Shown here piece after piece: positions 1 to 7,738 of a stretch of DNA of 17,719 bases. A program made the position numbers and the translations under genes. Source of the stretch: JANXUC01 sp043749225 (lineage in GTDB: Bacteria; Acidobacteriota; Terriglobia; Terriglobales; Acidobacteriaceae); assembly GCA_043749225.1 (NCBI GenBank), contig JAYVEP010000009.1, forward strand, positions 1 through 17,719, given 5' to 3'. Within the stretch, counting starts at the first letter, position 1; the number at the start of each line of letters is the position of its first letter. The notes under the pieces were generated by a model. The model saw nothing but the letters and a program-made list of their open reading frames with translations, did no database searches and was not told the origin of the DNA.

Positions 1-1857
1 ACCTTCATTCAGGGCATCGGCAATCCACACGATGCGTTTAGCAACAAGCCGCTCGGATTCTTCTGGCAGGATTCCTGGAAGCTTCGTTCGAATCTGACCT
101 TGAACTACGGAGTTCGCTACGACATAGAATTCGGACCCAAGTTCGCGCCTCCATCCGGACTCGCAGGCCCCGCTTACAACGCCCTCGGTATTCAGAAGGG
201 CGTCCAGAACGACACCAATAACTTCGCGCCGCGTATAGGTTTGGCGTGGGATCCGAAAGGGGACGGCAAAACCGTCGTCCGCAGTTCCTACGGAATCTTC
301 TACGACCACCCGTTGCTTGGGTTGTACTTTCTCGGAGATGCTTCCGATGGTTCGAAAACCGGGCAGCTGCTGTTTGCTGGTGGAAAGCCCTGTAATATCG
401 CTGCGCCAGCTTCGAGTCCCGCGAGCCTGAACGCGACCAATATCTTCCAGGGCATTCTTGGAACTACCGGCTGCCTGCCAGCTGCAGTCGATCCGGTGGC
501 TGCATTCGGATACCAGAAAGATCAGCAACGGTTCGACCCATCGCTTGCCAGCTCTTTGTTTTTAAATCAGAACTATATTGCCGCGGGATTTCCTTTGGGC
601 TTCCAGCCGTTCGGCTTCCCGCAATCGAAGAATTTCGTGTTCGGCTACTCGAATCAGGCGAACTTCACCGTCGAGCACGATCTCGGCAATGGCTACGGTA
701 TCAGCTTTGCCTATAATTTCAATGGCGGTCGCCACATCAACCGGCCTATCAACGCGAATGCCCCGCATGGCAATCTGCTCGTCGCGAACTGGAGAAATGC
801 TGTAACGGCCGCAAACGCCCAGGGCCTTTCCCCAAGTGATCCAAACTATCCCAGCAATCCCTTGTTCGTGGGGACAGCCGATCCAACTGTATTTAAGCCC
901 TGCGGAGCTGTGGGGCCGAATCCGTCTGATTTCTATATTCCAGCAGCGCTGGTGAACTTCTTTAGGCCCTCGGGTTTCAACCCTTCACTCACGAATGCCT
1001 ACGCGCCTTGCGTTCCCTTGGCATCTGCTGTGCTGGCCTCGGAGGGCCTCGGATTTGGACCCAACCGCAGCCACTGTGACCCAACCAGCGCAGGTAGCTG
1101 TGTAACAGTTCCTTTCGGCGATATGGCCGCCAACTACTCCAATGGCAGCTCGGTCTATCACGGCCTTTCAGTCAACTTCCGCAAGCGCTTTACCCGTCAC
1201 TACAATTTTCTTGCGTCCTATACGTGGTCACACGCTATTGACGACTCTACCGACTTGCAATCGCCATTGTCTCCGCAGGACAGCTACAATCCTTCCGCTG
1301 AACGTTCGAATTCCACGTTCGATCAGCGCCACCGCTTCGTTTTCAGTGGCGGATATGAGGTTGGAAAACTCGGAGGCAGCGGCTTCGCCAGCAAGTTCTT
1401 CAGCGACTGGAAGTTTTCCACCATCGTTGACGTCGCCACAGGGCGGCCCTTCAATATCATCACGTCGCAGGATACAACCTTCCAGTTCGCGCCAAGCGAA
1501 GCGCGTCCGAACGTAGTGCCGGCAGGCACTGCGGATACTTCCTGCGGCGGCAAAGCGGTCGCTTCGAAGTACTCCCCCACCGGATTCTTCCAAGTCCCAT
1601 GTTTCATTGATGGAAGCCTCGCTGGAAACTTTGGGCGCAACAAAGCTATCCGCCCATGGACGCTGTTCAACGATTTACGCGTAGCGCGAGAAATTCCGCT
1701 AGGAGAACGGTTCAAACTCGAGGGCATTGCCGACATGTTCAACGTCGCCAACCGCTTCAACGTCGCCGACGTGAATCCGCTCTACACGCAAGCAGGAAAG
1801 GCCACCGCCGCCTCCGAGCCAAGGCAGTTCCAGTTCGCGCTCAGGCTGAAGTGGTAA
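1..1857 (+). CDS. TonB-dependent receptor (Oar-like), C-terminal part
   Basis: Outer-membrane beta-barrel of the TonB-dependent receptor superfamily, the large Oar-like type common in Acidobacteriota that usually carries an N-terminal carboxypeptidase-regulatory-like domain; such proteins take up or bind large substrates. The reading frame is open from base 1 (TFIQGIGNPHDAF...), so the gene starts upstream of the window. A TTG at 100 is only an internal Leu codon. 618 residues are visible; the family is typically about 1000-1200 aa, so the plug and N-terminal domain are missing here. Supporting motifs are FFWQDSWKLRSNLTLNYGVR near the window start, DQRHRFVFSGGYE in the barrel, and a C-terminus FALRLKW ending in an aromatic residue, as expected for barrel assembly. 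The substrate cannot be told. Family call secure, subfamily name less so. Confidence 0.9.
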   Translation, partial: TFIQGIGNPHDAFSNKPLGFFWQDSWKLRSNLTLNYGVRYDIEFGPKFAPPSGLAGPAYNALGIQKGVQNDTNNFAPRIGLAWDPKGDGKTVVRSSYGIFYDHPLLGLYFLGDASDGSKTGQLLFAGGKPCNIAAPASSPASLNATNIFQGILGTTGCLPAAVDPVAAFGYQKDQQRFDPSLASSLFLNQNYIAAGFPLGFQPFGFPQSKNFVFGYSNQANFTVEHDLGNGYGISFAYNFNGGRHINRPINANAPHGNLLVANWRNAVTAANAQGLSPSDPNYPSNPLFVGTADPTVFKPCGAVGPNPSDFYIPAALVNFFRPSGFNPSLTNAYAPCVPLASAVLASEGLGFGPNRSHCDPTSAGSCVTVPFGDMAANYSNGSSVYHGLSVNFRKRFTRHYNFLASYTWSHAIDDSTDLQSPLSPQDSYNPSAERSNSTFDQRHRFVFSGGYEVGKLGGSGFASKFFSDWKFSTIVDVATGRPFNIITSQDTTFQFAPSEARPNVVPAGTADTSCGGKAVASKYSPTGFFQVPCFIDGSLAGNFGRNKAIRPWTLFNDLRVAREIPLGERFKLEGIADMFNVANRFNVADVNPLYTQAGKATAASEPRQFQFALRLKW

Positions 1858-1871
1858 GCAGCTTTTGACTA

Positions 1872-2102
1872 TGTGGCGCGGACACTCTTGTCCGTGGCTT
1901 TTGACCCAGTTTTTGATCTAGTTTTGGATTTTGAAATCTGGTTAGCCTGTGTAGGACGAACATTCCTGTTCGTCCGCTTTTGACTTGCTTGATGGACCGA
2001 ATCAGAAGCCGAGGACATGGTTAAAACCCGACGAACAGGAATGTTCGTTCTACACGAGCCAAACCCAAGTCAAAAGCCGCGGACCAGAGTATCCGCGCCA
2101 CA
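1872..2102. repeat. Nested REP-like inverted repeats
   Basis: Two nested inverted-repeat pairs fill the gap after the TonB gene. The outer arms 1872-1905 and 2069-2102 match at 31 of 34 positions. The inner arms 1949-1974 and 2030-2055 match at 25 of 26. Each arm is itself a small hairpin: CGGACA-ctct-TGTCCG at 1879-1894, GGACGAACA-ttcc-TGTTCGTCC at 1954-1975, and ACGAACA-ggaa-TGTTCGT at 2031-2048. The arrangement resembles paired REP/BIME-type extragenic palindromes. There is no T-run, so a simple terminator is unlikely, although read-through control after the receptor gene is possible. The stretch holds no convincing gene. Confidence 0.75.
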
Positions 2103-2166
2103 CGAGCAACTGCTAAAATCAAGCTTCCTGCCGTTCACTCTTGACGATTCCCGGAGATTCCACCCG

Positions 2167-2820
2167 ATGTCCCAACCGCAACCCACCACCCAGCGCACCC
2201 GTGTAATCCGCGAGCACGAACGCGGCGTCTACGACCGCGAAACCGCCTACAAAATCCTCGACGAAGGTTTCATCTGCCACGTCGGCTTCGTCCAGGATGG
2301 CCAGCCCTTCGTAATTCCCACCGCCTACGGCCGTATCGCCGACGCGCTCTACATCCACGGCTCCGCCGCCAGCCGCATGTTGAAGGAAACGAACACCGGC
2401 ATTCCAGTCTGCGTCACGGTCACGCTGCTCGATGGCCTGGTCCTGGCGCGCTCGATCTTCAATCACTCCATGAACTACCGCTCAGTCGTGATCTTAGGCA
2501 AGGCGACAATCGTCGATCAGCCCGATGAAAAGCTCGAAGCCCTCCGCCTGCTCTCCGAGCACATCATCCCCGGCCGCTGGGTCGAGACGCGCCTGCCGAA
2601 CGAGAAAGAACTCAAGGCAACGACAGTGCTGCGCTTACCAATCGAAGAATTTTCCTGCAAGGTCCGCCAAGGCGATGCCATCGACGACGCCGACGATATG
2701 TCATTTCCAGTCTGGGCGGGAGTCCTGCCGCTGCCGGTCGTTCCAGGAACGCCAATCCCCGACCAGCACCTCGACCCAAAAATCGCGCTGCCGGATTATG
2801 TGAAGAACTATTCGCGGTAG
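2167..2820 (+). CDS. Pyridoxamine 5'-phosphate oxidase-family (flavin split-barrel) protein
   Basis: 217-aa protein of the PNPOx-like FMN-binding split-barrel fold, closest in style to the Pyridox_ox_2/NimA-like group, small cytosolic flavin or F420-type oxidoreductases of mostly unknown substrate. Seen in the sequence: an N-terminal helix YDRETAYKILDEGFICHVGF, then PFVIPTAYGRI, LYIHGSAASRML, VCVTVTLLDGLVLARS and MNYRSVVILGKA, the strand order typical of this family. The ATG at 2167 is chosen because GGAG at 2153-2156 lies 10 nt upstream. The reading frame also stays open back to 2017, but that extension runs through the palindromic repeat and is not protein-like. Convergent with the ureohydrolase downstream. 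Family certain, true substrate unknown. Confidence 0.85.
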   Translation: MSQPQPTTQRTRVIREHERGVYDRETAYKILDEGFICHVGFVQDGQPFVIPTAYGRIADALYIHGSAASRMLKETNTGIPVCVTVTLLDGLVLARSIFNHSMNYRSVVILGKATIVDQPDEKLEALRLLSEHIIPGRWVETRLPNEKELKATTVLRLPIEEFSCKVRQGDAIDDADDMSFPVWAGVLPLPVVPGTPIPDQHLDPKIALPDYVKNYSR

Positions 2821-2828
2821 CCAGACGG

Positions 2829-2897
2829 TTTCGAGTTTCAAGTTTCAACAGCAAAAGGACACGCAGTTACTCGAACCTTGAAACCTGAAACTCGAAA
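2829..2897. terminator. Long inverted repeat between convergent genes
   Basis: Arms 2829-2848 and 2878-2897 (tttcgagtttcaagtttcaa and its complement) match at 19 of 20 positions around a 29-nt loop. The repeat sits in the 83-nt gap between the stop codons of the two convergent genes, so it probably serves as a bidirectional transcription end. There is no clean T-run, and the motif could equally be a dispersed repeat. Confidence 0.5.
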
Positions 2898-2903
2898 CTG
2901 GTC

Positions 2904-3704
2904 TTACCGCGCCATCACTCCCGCCAATTCCTTCACCAGCTTCGCGCACACCGTAGCACTCGCCCCGGAAACATCCTGCGTAGGATTCAATTCCACCAAA
3001 TCCGCCGCCACAATCGTCGCCGGAATGGAATGCAAATACCCAATCGCCTCCCGCACCGACAAACCTCCCGGCTCGCGATGCGACACCCCCAGCGCAAACG
3101 CAGGATCCAGCGCATCGAGGTCGAACGACACATACACTGGCCCCTGAATCTTCATCGCCGCCAAATCGACGCGGCCGGCTTTCATCTCACACACTTCCAC
3201 ACCAAATTTCTCCGCCTGAGATTTCTGGTGCGCGTTCAGCGTCCGAATGCCCACCTGAATCAACCGTACAGCCAGCTTTTCCTCCATGATTCGCGCAAAC
3301 GGGCTAGCGTGCGAGTAAGGGTTATCCTCATAGTTTTCATAGAGATCGGGGTGCGCGTCAAAATGCACAACCGTCAGCCCGGCAAACTTATTTGCCACGC
3401 CTCGCACCAGGGGATAGGTCACAGAATGATCTCCGCCCAAAAACAGAGGTTTGCACTCTCGCGCCAGCTGTTCGGCAGCGTTTTCCGTCTGGGTAAACCA
3501 GTTCTCCCCATTACCGAATTCCAGGTCGCCTTCATCCCCAAAGATCTCTGGCAGCCCCGTATCGACTCCTGTCTCCGACCAGCTATTCGAAGCGTCGCAT
3601 CGCAGCGCCCCACGGATCGCCGCAGGAGCCTGCGCCGCCCCCCTCAGGCAGGAACTATTGGCGTCCCAAGGCACGCCCAGCAACCGAATCCGGCTTTTCG
3701 TCAC
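2904..3704 (-). CDS. Agmatinase/arginase-family ureohydrolase
   Basis: Binuclear-manganese ureohydrolase (arginase, agmatinase or formimidoylglutamase type), which hydrolyses a guanidino group to release urea or formamide; cytosolic. The 266-aa chain carries all metal-binding signatures: GGDHS (His93), FDAHPDL (Asp116, His118, Asp120), YSHASPF with His132, SFDLDALDP (Asp195, Asp197, Asp200) and Glu239 near the end. The GTG at 3704 is preferred because GGAGG (complement of 3711-3715) lies just upstream of it; an in-frame GTG at 3716 would place that Shine-Dalgarno inside the gene. Length is slightly short for the family, about 300 aa. The substrate cannot be assigned from motifs alone, so no gene name is given. 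Confidence 0.88.
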   Translation of the reverse strand: MTKSRIRLLGVPWDANSSCLRGAAQAPAAIRGALRCDASNSWSETGVDTGLPEIFGDEGDLEFGNGENWFTQTENAAEQLARECKPLFLGGDHSVTYPLVRGVANKFAGLTVVHFDAHPDLYENYEDNPYSHASPFARIMEEKLAVRLIQVGIRTLNAHQKSQAEKFGVEVCEMKAGRVDLAAMKIQGPVYVSFDLDALDPAFALGVSHREPGGLSVREAIGYLHSIPATIVAADLVELNPTQDVSGASATVCAKLVKELAGVMAR

Positions 3705-3747
3705 AGAACCCTCCACTTTCAGCCTCTTCGTTGGATTTGCGTTGGTT

Positions 3748-3831
3748 TGTCATTCCGACGCAGCGAGGAATCCCTCTATTTTAGGGAAACTTTCGTTACG
3801 GCAGGGATTCCTCCCCACTCTCGGAATGACA
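3748..3831. repeat. Dispersed palindromic repeat, copy 1 (GTCATTCCGA type)
   Basis: An imperfect palindrome: tgtcattccgacgcagcgag at 3748-3767 continues to aatccct, and its complement returns at 3803-3831 as agggattcctccccactctc followed by ggaatgaca. The same consensus appears at 6627-6705 and, as a single arm, at 7008-7042. It lies between the divergent ureohydrolase and lytic transglycosylase genes. The rest of 3705-4020 holds no gene, only this repeat and a promoter candidate. Confidence 0.7.
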
Positions 3832-3904
3832 ATCGTCAACCTGGGTATTTCTAACTCTAAGAAAAATAAGCCACATATCCCAACGGACCCTGTACCGTTG
3901 TGGG

Positions 3905-3933
3905 TTGACCTAGCTCCAGCCAGATAGTAGCAT
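3905..3933 (+). promoter_or_regulatory. Sigma70-type promoter candidate for the lytic transglycosylase gene
   Basis: TTGACC (3905-3910) and TAGCAT (3928-3933) are 17 bp apart, matching the consensus at 5/6 and 4/6. A perfect 6-bp inverted repeat CAACGG/CCGTTG (3881-3900) ends 4 nt upstream of the -35 and could bind a regulator. The leader would be about 80 nt. Confidence 0.35.
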
Positions 3934-4020
3934 TTCACAAGAATTCCACACTTCTTGAAAACGACATCCAAGCGGTAATACGAAGCGGTCACGTCTTGGG
4001 CAGCAACGCGGAGCAACGGA

Positions 4021-5913
4021 TTGCCAAGTAATTTCCTACGCTGGATTCGAACGTGCGCTCCCGCCCTCTTGATGGCCTCTGCAGCTTTCGCCCAGAGCTC
4101 GGCCGCGCCCATTCCCGTATCCCAGACCACGAATCCTCAGGCTTCACAGCAAACACCCGACGCGGTCTCCGACTTGATCAGCCAGGCCGAAAATGCATTC
4201 AAGGCCGGTCAAGATGAATACCAGGCAGGACATCTTGCCGGCGCCAAGCAAAATTTCGACAAGGCCTTCAACCTCCTCCTGGAAAGCCCCTACGACGTTC
4301 GCTCCGAAGACCGCCTTCGCCGCGAGTTTGACCGCATCGTCGACGGCACTTCGAGCCTCGAAATGGTGGCCATTGAGCAGGGAGACGGCTTCGCCGAACA
4401 GAAATCCGAACCCGCTCCGATTGACGAAGCCAACGACGTAACCTTCCCTGTCGATCCCAACGTGAAGGCCAAAGCCGAGGCCGAAATCAAAGCCACCCGC
4501 TCCGATCTTCCTTTGATGCTGACCGACCCAGTCGTATCGTTCCTCAATTACTTTTCTAAGAATGGCAAGACCACCGTCGAGCGAGGCCTAATCCGCTCTG
4601 GCCGCTATGAAGCCATGATTCGGCGCGTGCTGAAGGAAGAAGGCGTTCCGCAAGACTTGATCTACCTGGCCCAAGCCGAATCGGGCTTCCATGAACTGGC
4701 GCTCTCCCGCGCAGGTGCTCGCGGCATGTGGCAATTCATCAGCAGCCGAGCCAGTGGCTACGGCCTCCGGCGCAATTGGTGGGAAGATGAACGCCTCGAT
4801 CCCGAAAAATCCACTCGCGCTGCTGCGCATCACCTGCACGACCTCTACAAGCAGTTTGGCGACTGGTATCTCGCCATGGCCGCCTACAACTCCGGCCCGG
4901 GCACCATTCAGCACGCGGTCAAGCGTACCGGCTACGCGGATTTCTGGGAGCTCTACAAGCGCGATGTCCTCCCGCGTGAGACCCGCAACTACGTCCCTAT
5001 CATCGTTGCGGTCACCATTTTGGCTAAGAACCGCGCGCAGTATGGCCTCGATCACCTGGTCCCCGAGCCGCCCATGGTCTACGACACGGTCAAGATTCGA
5101 TATCCGGTTGACCTGCGCCTGGTCGCCGAGTGCGTCGACACCCCGGTCACGACGCTGCAGGACCTGAACCCCAGCCTCCTGCGTACCACCACGCCGAAAG
5201 GCGCCGACGACGGCTTCAGCTTCGATCTGCACCTGCCCCTAGGCGTCAAGGACAAATACGAGACCGCCATTGCCGCGATCCCCGAAGATATGCGAGTCTG
5301 GTGGCGCTACCACAGAGTCGTCCCTGGGGAGACGCTAGCCACCCTGGCACACACTTTCCACACTCCTGAGGAGTCGATTGCCGAGGCCAACGACCTTCCC
5401 GAGGGAGAGCTGCAACCTGATACGAAGCTCATCATCCCCATCGCGGCTGGCAGGGTCGTCGCCGGAGAGACGGGAGATCTCTACTCCAAGCACGCGGTCC
5501 GCTACCGCACCCGCCGCGGCGATACGGTCACCTCCGTGGCGCAGAATTTTGGCGTGCCGCCCGACAAGGTACGCTCGTGGAACCGTATTCATGGCAATAG
5601 CTTACGAGCCGGACGCACGCTCCATGTGTACCTGCCGCTGACAGCGGGACGGGAGCAGGCTTGGACGGGAGGGAAGTCTAAACGCTCTTCGCGAGCCTCC
5701 AAGGGCGGCCATTCCGGTGCCCAAATGTCGGCACGGTCTAGCTCGGGAAAGATCAGCAAAAATGGCCGGGTCCTGCACAAAGTACGTCCCGGAGAGACCC
5801 TTTCCAGCATCGCCAACGACTACCACACCACCGTCTCAGCGCTGAAGCGTCACAACGGCCGAGAATCTGCCCGACTGCATTCCGGCGATACCCTCGTAGT
5901 CCAGCGCCGCTAG
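4021..5913 (+). CDS. mltD: Membrane-bound lytic murein transglycosylase, MltD-like, SLT + 3 LysM
   Basis: Cleaves the glycan strands of peptidoglycan in the periplasm, forming 1,6-anhydromuramic ends. 630 aa. Residues 1-24 form a signal peptide (hydrophobic core about 11-23, cleavage after AFA) without a clear lipobox. Residues 46-90 resemble a TPR-type helical pair. The SLT domain spans about 195-330, with catalytic Glu220 in AQAESGF, then ARGMWQFI and AAYNSGPG, all hallmark motifs. Three LysM peptidoglycan-binding domains follow at about 430-475, 493-540 and 584-629, each with the (V/R)xxGxT(L/V) signature. A Ser/Lys/Arg-rich linker (about 545-580) precedes the last one. The start is TTG, supported by GGAG at 4010-4013, 7 nt upstream, and by the signal peptide beginning at once. 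E. coli MltD is shorter with two LysM domains. Confident call. Confidence 0.9.
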   Translation: MPSNFLRWIRTCAPALLMASAAFAQSSAAPIPVSQTTNPQASQQTPDAVSDLISQAENAFKAGQDEYQAGHLAGAKQNFDKAFNLLLESPYDVRSEDRLRREFDRIVDGTSSLEMVAIEQGDGFAEQKSEPAPIDEANDVTFPVDPNVKAKAEAEIKATRSDLPLMLTDPVVSFLNYFSKNGKTTVERGLIRSGRYEAMIRRVLKEEGVPQDLIYLAQAESGFHELALSRAGARGMWQFISSRASGYGLRRNWWEDERLDPEKSTRAAAHHLHDLYKQFGDWYLAMAAYNSGPGTIQHAVKRTGYADFWELYKRDVLPRETRNYVPIIVAVTILAKNRAQYGLDHLVPEPPMVYDTVKIRYPVDLRLVAECVDTPVTTLQDLNPSLLRTTTPKGADDGFSFDLHLPLGVKDKYETAIAAIPEDMRVWWRYHRVVPGETLATLAHTFHTPEESIAEANDLPEGELQPDTKLIIPIAAGRVVAGETGDLYSKHAVRYRTRRGDTVTSVAQNFGVPPDKVRSWNRIHGNSLRAGRTLHVYLPLTAGREQAWTGGKSKRSSRASKGGHSGAQMSARSSSGKISKNGRVLHKVRPGETLSSIANDYHTTVSALKRHNGRESARLHSGDTLVVQRR

Positions 5914-5945
5914 AGCTTCCGCCTCCTACGGCCTTTCTTTTCCGC

Positions 5946-5975
5946 TTGTTGAAAACCCTTCGGAATTGCTATACT
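5946..5975 (+). promoter_or_regulatory. Extended -10 promoter for the histone-like gene
   Basis: TGcTATACT at 5967-5975 is an extended -10 with 5/6 match to TATAAT. TTGTTG at 5946-5951 gives an 18-bp spacer. The expected start near 5982 leaves a leader of about 100 nt before the ATG at 6086. Its strength fits a highly expressed DNA-binding protein. Confidence 0.6.
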
Positions 5976-6085
5976 CGCCCACCGTTGCAGCAGAGGATTT
6001 TTTCTGCTGCCAAAATCATTCGTTCAATCTTGTGCTTGGGAATTTCCGCTGTCTGGAATGGCCCAGCGTTAGAGGAGAGACCGCG

Positions 6086-6556
6086 ATGTTCGACGAGAGG
6101 AAGTACTATATGCGCGATGACGAAATGGATGAGTTCGGAGATACGGGCGCTTACGGCGACCCGGTAGAAGAAAATTTTGAAGAAGAGGAAGAAGAATCCG
6201 ACGTCGTCATGACGGAGGATGAAGAATCGCCGAAGCCGATGATGCCTGCGGTTATCAAGGCGCCGCCAGCGAAAGTTGCAAAAGCTGCGCCGGTCCCTAT
6301 GAAGCTAGCAGCAGCTGTGGCGGCTCCCAAGAAACCTGCCGCGAAAAAGGCTGCTGCGAAGAAAGCCGCACCCAAGAAGGCAGCCAAGAAAACACCAGCT
6401 AAAAAGGCGGCGCCGAAGAAGGCAATTAAGAAGCCTGTGAAGAAAGCTGCACCCAAAAAGGCTGCTAAGAAAAAAGCAGCGAAGAAGCCAGCTAAGAAAG
6501 CTGCCATGAAGAAGACGGCCATGAAAAAGGCGGCTAAGAAAAAGAGCCGCCGCTAG
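6086..6556 (+). CDS. Histone H1-like Lys/Ala-rich protein with acidic N-terminus
   Basis: 156-aa two-part protein. Residues 1-45 are strongly acidic (DDEMDEF, EENFEEEEEESD, TEDEES). From about residue 50 to the end it is a low-complexity tail of Ala, Lys and Pro built from KKAA/PKKAAKK units, ending KKKSRR. Such tails resemble eukaryotic linker histone H1 and bacterial Hc1/AlgP-type proteins, which bind and compact DNA without strong sequence preference. The acidic head may shield the tail or recruit partners (inference). The ATG at 6086 is chosen because GGAG (6074-6077) is 8 nt upstream; the frame extends upstream but crosses the promoter. A single-gene unit with its own promoter and terminator. 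The repeated codons make it prone to length variation. Confidence 0.8.
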   Translation: MFDERKYYMRDDEMDEFGDTGAYGDPVEENFEEEEEESDVVMTEDEESPKPMMPAVIKAPPAKVAKAAPVPMKLAAAVAAPKKPAAKKAAAKKAAPKKAAKKTPAKKAAPKKAIKKPVKKAAPKKAAKKKAAKKPAKKAAMKKTAMKKAAKKKSRR

Positions 6557-6575
6557 ACGCGTTTCAATTTAGAAG

Positions 6576-6608
6576 AAAGGCACGGGTTCTACACCCCGTG
6601 CCTTTTTT
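6576..6608 (+). terminator. Rho-independent terminator of the histone-like gene
   Basis: GGCACGGG (6579-6586) pairs perfectly with CCCGTGCC (6595-6602) over an 8-nt loop, followed at once by six T residues (6603-6608). Confidence 0.9.
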
Positions 6609-6626
6609 ATTTCCTGAAAACGTTTG

Positions 6627-6705
6627 TCATGCTGAGCGTAGCGAAGCATCCCTTTCTCCTACGGAGTGCCGATAGCGAAAGGGATTCCTCGCTTCACTCG
6701 GAATG
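6627..6705. repeat. Dispersed palindromic repeat, copy 2 (GTCATTCCGA type)
   Basis: The left arm tcatgctgagcgtagcgaag (6627-6646) continues to catcccttt. The right arm 6678-6705 reads gaaagggattcctcgcttca then ctcggaatga. The right arm is the complement of the motif found at 3748; the left arm is a sister variant (ATGCTGAG...AGCATCC instead of ATTCCGAG...GGAATCC). It lies just beyond the terminator of the histone-like gene. Confidence 0.65.
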
Positions 6706-6747
6706 AAAATGCAAAGGGAGTAACTCCAATGCACAACCTCCAACCCG

Positions 6748-6966
6748 CTATTTCGCCCGCACGGAATCCAGGCACTTGCGGTAAAGCTCCAACAGGTGCG
6801 CCGCATACTCCTCGGGTTTGTTGGCCGGAGCGCTTCCTTGAAAGCCAGCCCCGCCGCTCGATGTCGTTTTCCCATACCCGGTACTCATGGCAACAAACTT
6901 CATCAAATCTAAAGCAATGTCTTCATTGCGGCGTGCTGCTGTTCCATTTGCAGATGTTTCTTCCAT
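6748..6966 (-). CDS. Small uncharacterised protein, 72 aa
   Basis: I do not recognise the family. The gene is well supported: AGGAGG (complement of 6971-6976) stands 4 nt before the ATG at 6966, and the protein has ordinary composition, with an N-terminal ARRNEDIALDLMKFVAMSTGYGK segment predicted helical, a short Gly-rich turn (SSGGAGFQGS), and a C-terminal helix PEEYAAHLLELYRKCLDSVRAK. No signal peptide or membrane segment, so probably cytosolic. It stands alone on the minus strand between the histone-like gene and the DUF202 gene. An overlapping plus-strand frame is a shadow. Its leader contains one arm of the GTCATTCC repeat. Confidence 0.7.
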   Translation of the reverse strand: MEETSANGTAARRNEDIALDLMKFVAMSTGYGKTTSSGGAGFQGSAPANKPEEYAAHLLELYRKCLDSVRAK

Positions 6967-7007
6967 GATGCCTCCTGAAAATGTTGAAAACGATCAATCC
7001 ATATCTT

Positions 7008-7042
7008 TGTCATTCCGAAGGGCTTCAGCCCTGAGGAATCTG
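7008..7042. repeat. Dispersed repeat, copy 3 (single arm)
   Basis: tgtcattccgaagggcttca continues to gccctgaggaatctg, sharing the gtcattccga...gaggaatc frame of the copies at 3748 and 6627. An internal hairpin AGGGC-ttca-GCCCT sits at 7019-7032. It lies in the likely 5' leader of the 72-aa gene. No second arm was found nearby. Confidence 0.55.
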
Positions 7043-7073
7043 TTCCTGTTGGCCAGCGAATCGGCCCTCAGCG

Positions 7074-7111
7074 ATCATAGCAAACAGAGTGTGGAGGAAT
7101 TCGACCTCCAC
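7074..7111 (-). promoter_or_regulatory. Extended -10 candidate with overlapping palindrome, for the 72-aa gene
   Basis: On the minus strand TGcTATGAT (complement 7074-7082) is an extended -10 with no good -35. A perfect palindrome GTGGAGG-aattcga-CCTCCAC (7091-7111) covers the expected -35 region and could be an operator. Neither element is proven. The rest of 7112-7259 shows no gene. Confidence 0.35.
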
Positions 7112-7259
7112 TGCCCCCAGTTTAACTTTCCCGGATTGGGGGTTGATCCAAAGATGGGTGTCTACTTTCTGCTGCCTTTGGGTGGCCAGGCCTTCAGGCA
7201 GTTACAACCCTTGCTTCGATCCGCTTTTCCATTTCTAATCACAATTCACCCCTACGCTT

Positions 7260-7637
7260 ATGACCGACAACGATACTCGTCCGCGCGAACATCTTGCCAA
7301 CGAACGTACTTTTCTTGCCTGGATTCGGACCGGGCTGGCCATGATTGTGTTCGGATTCGCCTTGGGCCGCTTCGGCGTGGCGCTGCACCAATTTCTGGAG
7401 ATGGAAGGGCGTCCGCAGAAAACGACGGGCATGTCCGTCTGGTTCGGCCTGATCTCCATCGTTGCCGGAGTGGGCATGGTCTTGATCGGACTGGTCCGTT
7501 ACCGCGCTACCAAGGCTCAACTCGCGACCGGAACCTTCAAGCCCGCTGGGTTTGTGATTGATTTAATCGCCATCATTGCAACCTTGCTGGGTGCGGCCTT
7601 GGCGGGATATTTGTTTGTGATGGAAAAGAGTTTGTAG
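7260..7637 (+). CDS. DUF202/YidH-type inner-membrane protein
   Basis: 125-aa integral membrane protein of the DUF202 (YidH) family; no molecular function is established. The family hallmark is at the N-terminus, RPREHLANERTFLAWIRT, with the charged amphipathic segment entering the first membrane helix. Three membrane segments at about residues 21-43, 60-81 and 98-120, with the short Arg/Lys-rich loop VRYRATKAQ after the second one. Length is normal for the family. ATG at 7260 is the only sensible start, since the hallmark begins seven residues later, but there is no recognisable Shine-Dalgarno upstream; weak or leaderless initiation is possible. No operon partner is visible. Confidence 0.88.
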   Translation: MTDNDTRPREHLANERTFLAWIRTGLAMIVFGFALGRFGVALHQFLEMEGRPQKTTGMSVWFGLISIVAGVGMVLIGLVRYRATKAQLATGTFKPAGFVIDLIAIIATLLGAALAGYLFVMEKSL

Positions 7638-7664
7638 GGAACCCCTCCCATTCAGAAGGACAGC

Positions 7665-7722
7665 GGGTGCCCCATCCTTCTTTCGCGTTCTTTGCGAAAG
7701 AGGGTGGGAGGCTGGGATCTCT
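7665..7722 (+). repeat. GGGTGCCCC repeat, left copy
   Basis: Begins GGGTGCCCCATCCTT, contains a perfect hairpin CTTTCGC-gttcttt-GCGAAAG, and ends in gctgggatctc. An inverted, diverged copy lies at 7881-7933. The region 7638-7982 consists of this repeat pair and the short stretch between them. Confidence 0.65.
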
Positions 7723-7738
7723 CCTGTTAGCTTTGGAG

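Noticed and set aside
2017..2166. N-terminal extension of the PPOX-like protein to 2017
   Set aside because: The extension translates the palindromic repeat and lacks a ribosome site; the ATG at 2167 has one.
6151..6522. Minus-strand Ala/Phe-rich frame opposite the histone-like gene
   Set aside because: It is the mirror of the Lys/Ala codon repeats, with no start signal.
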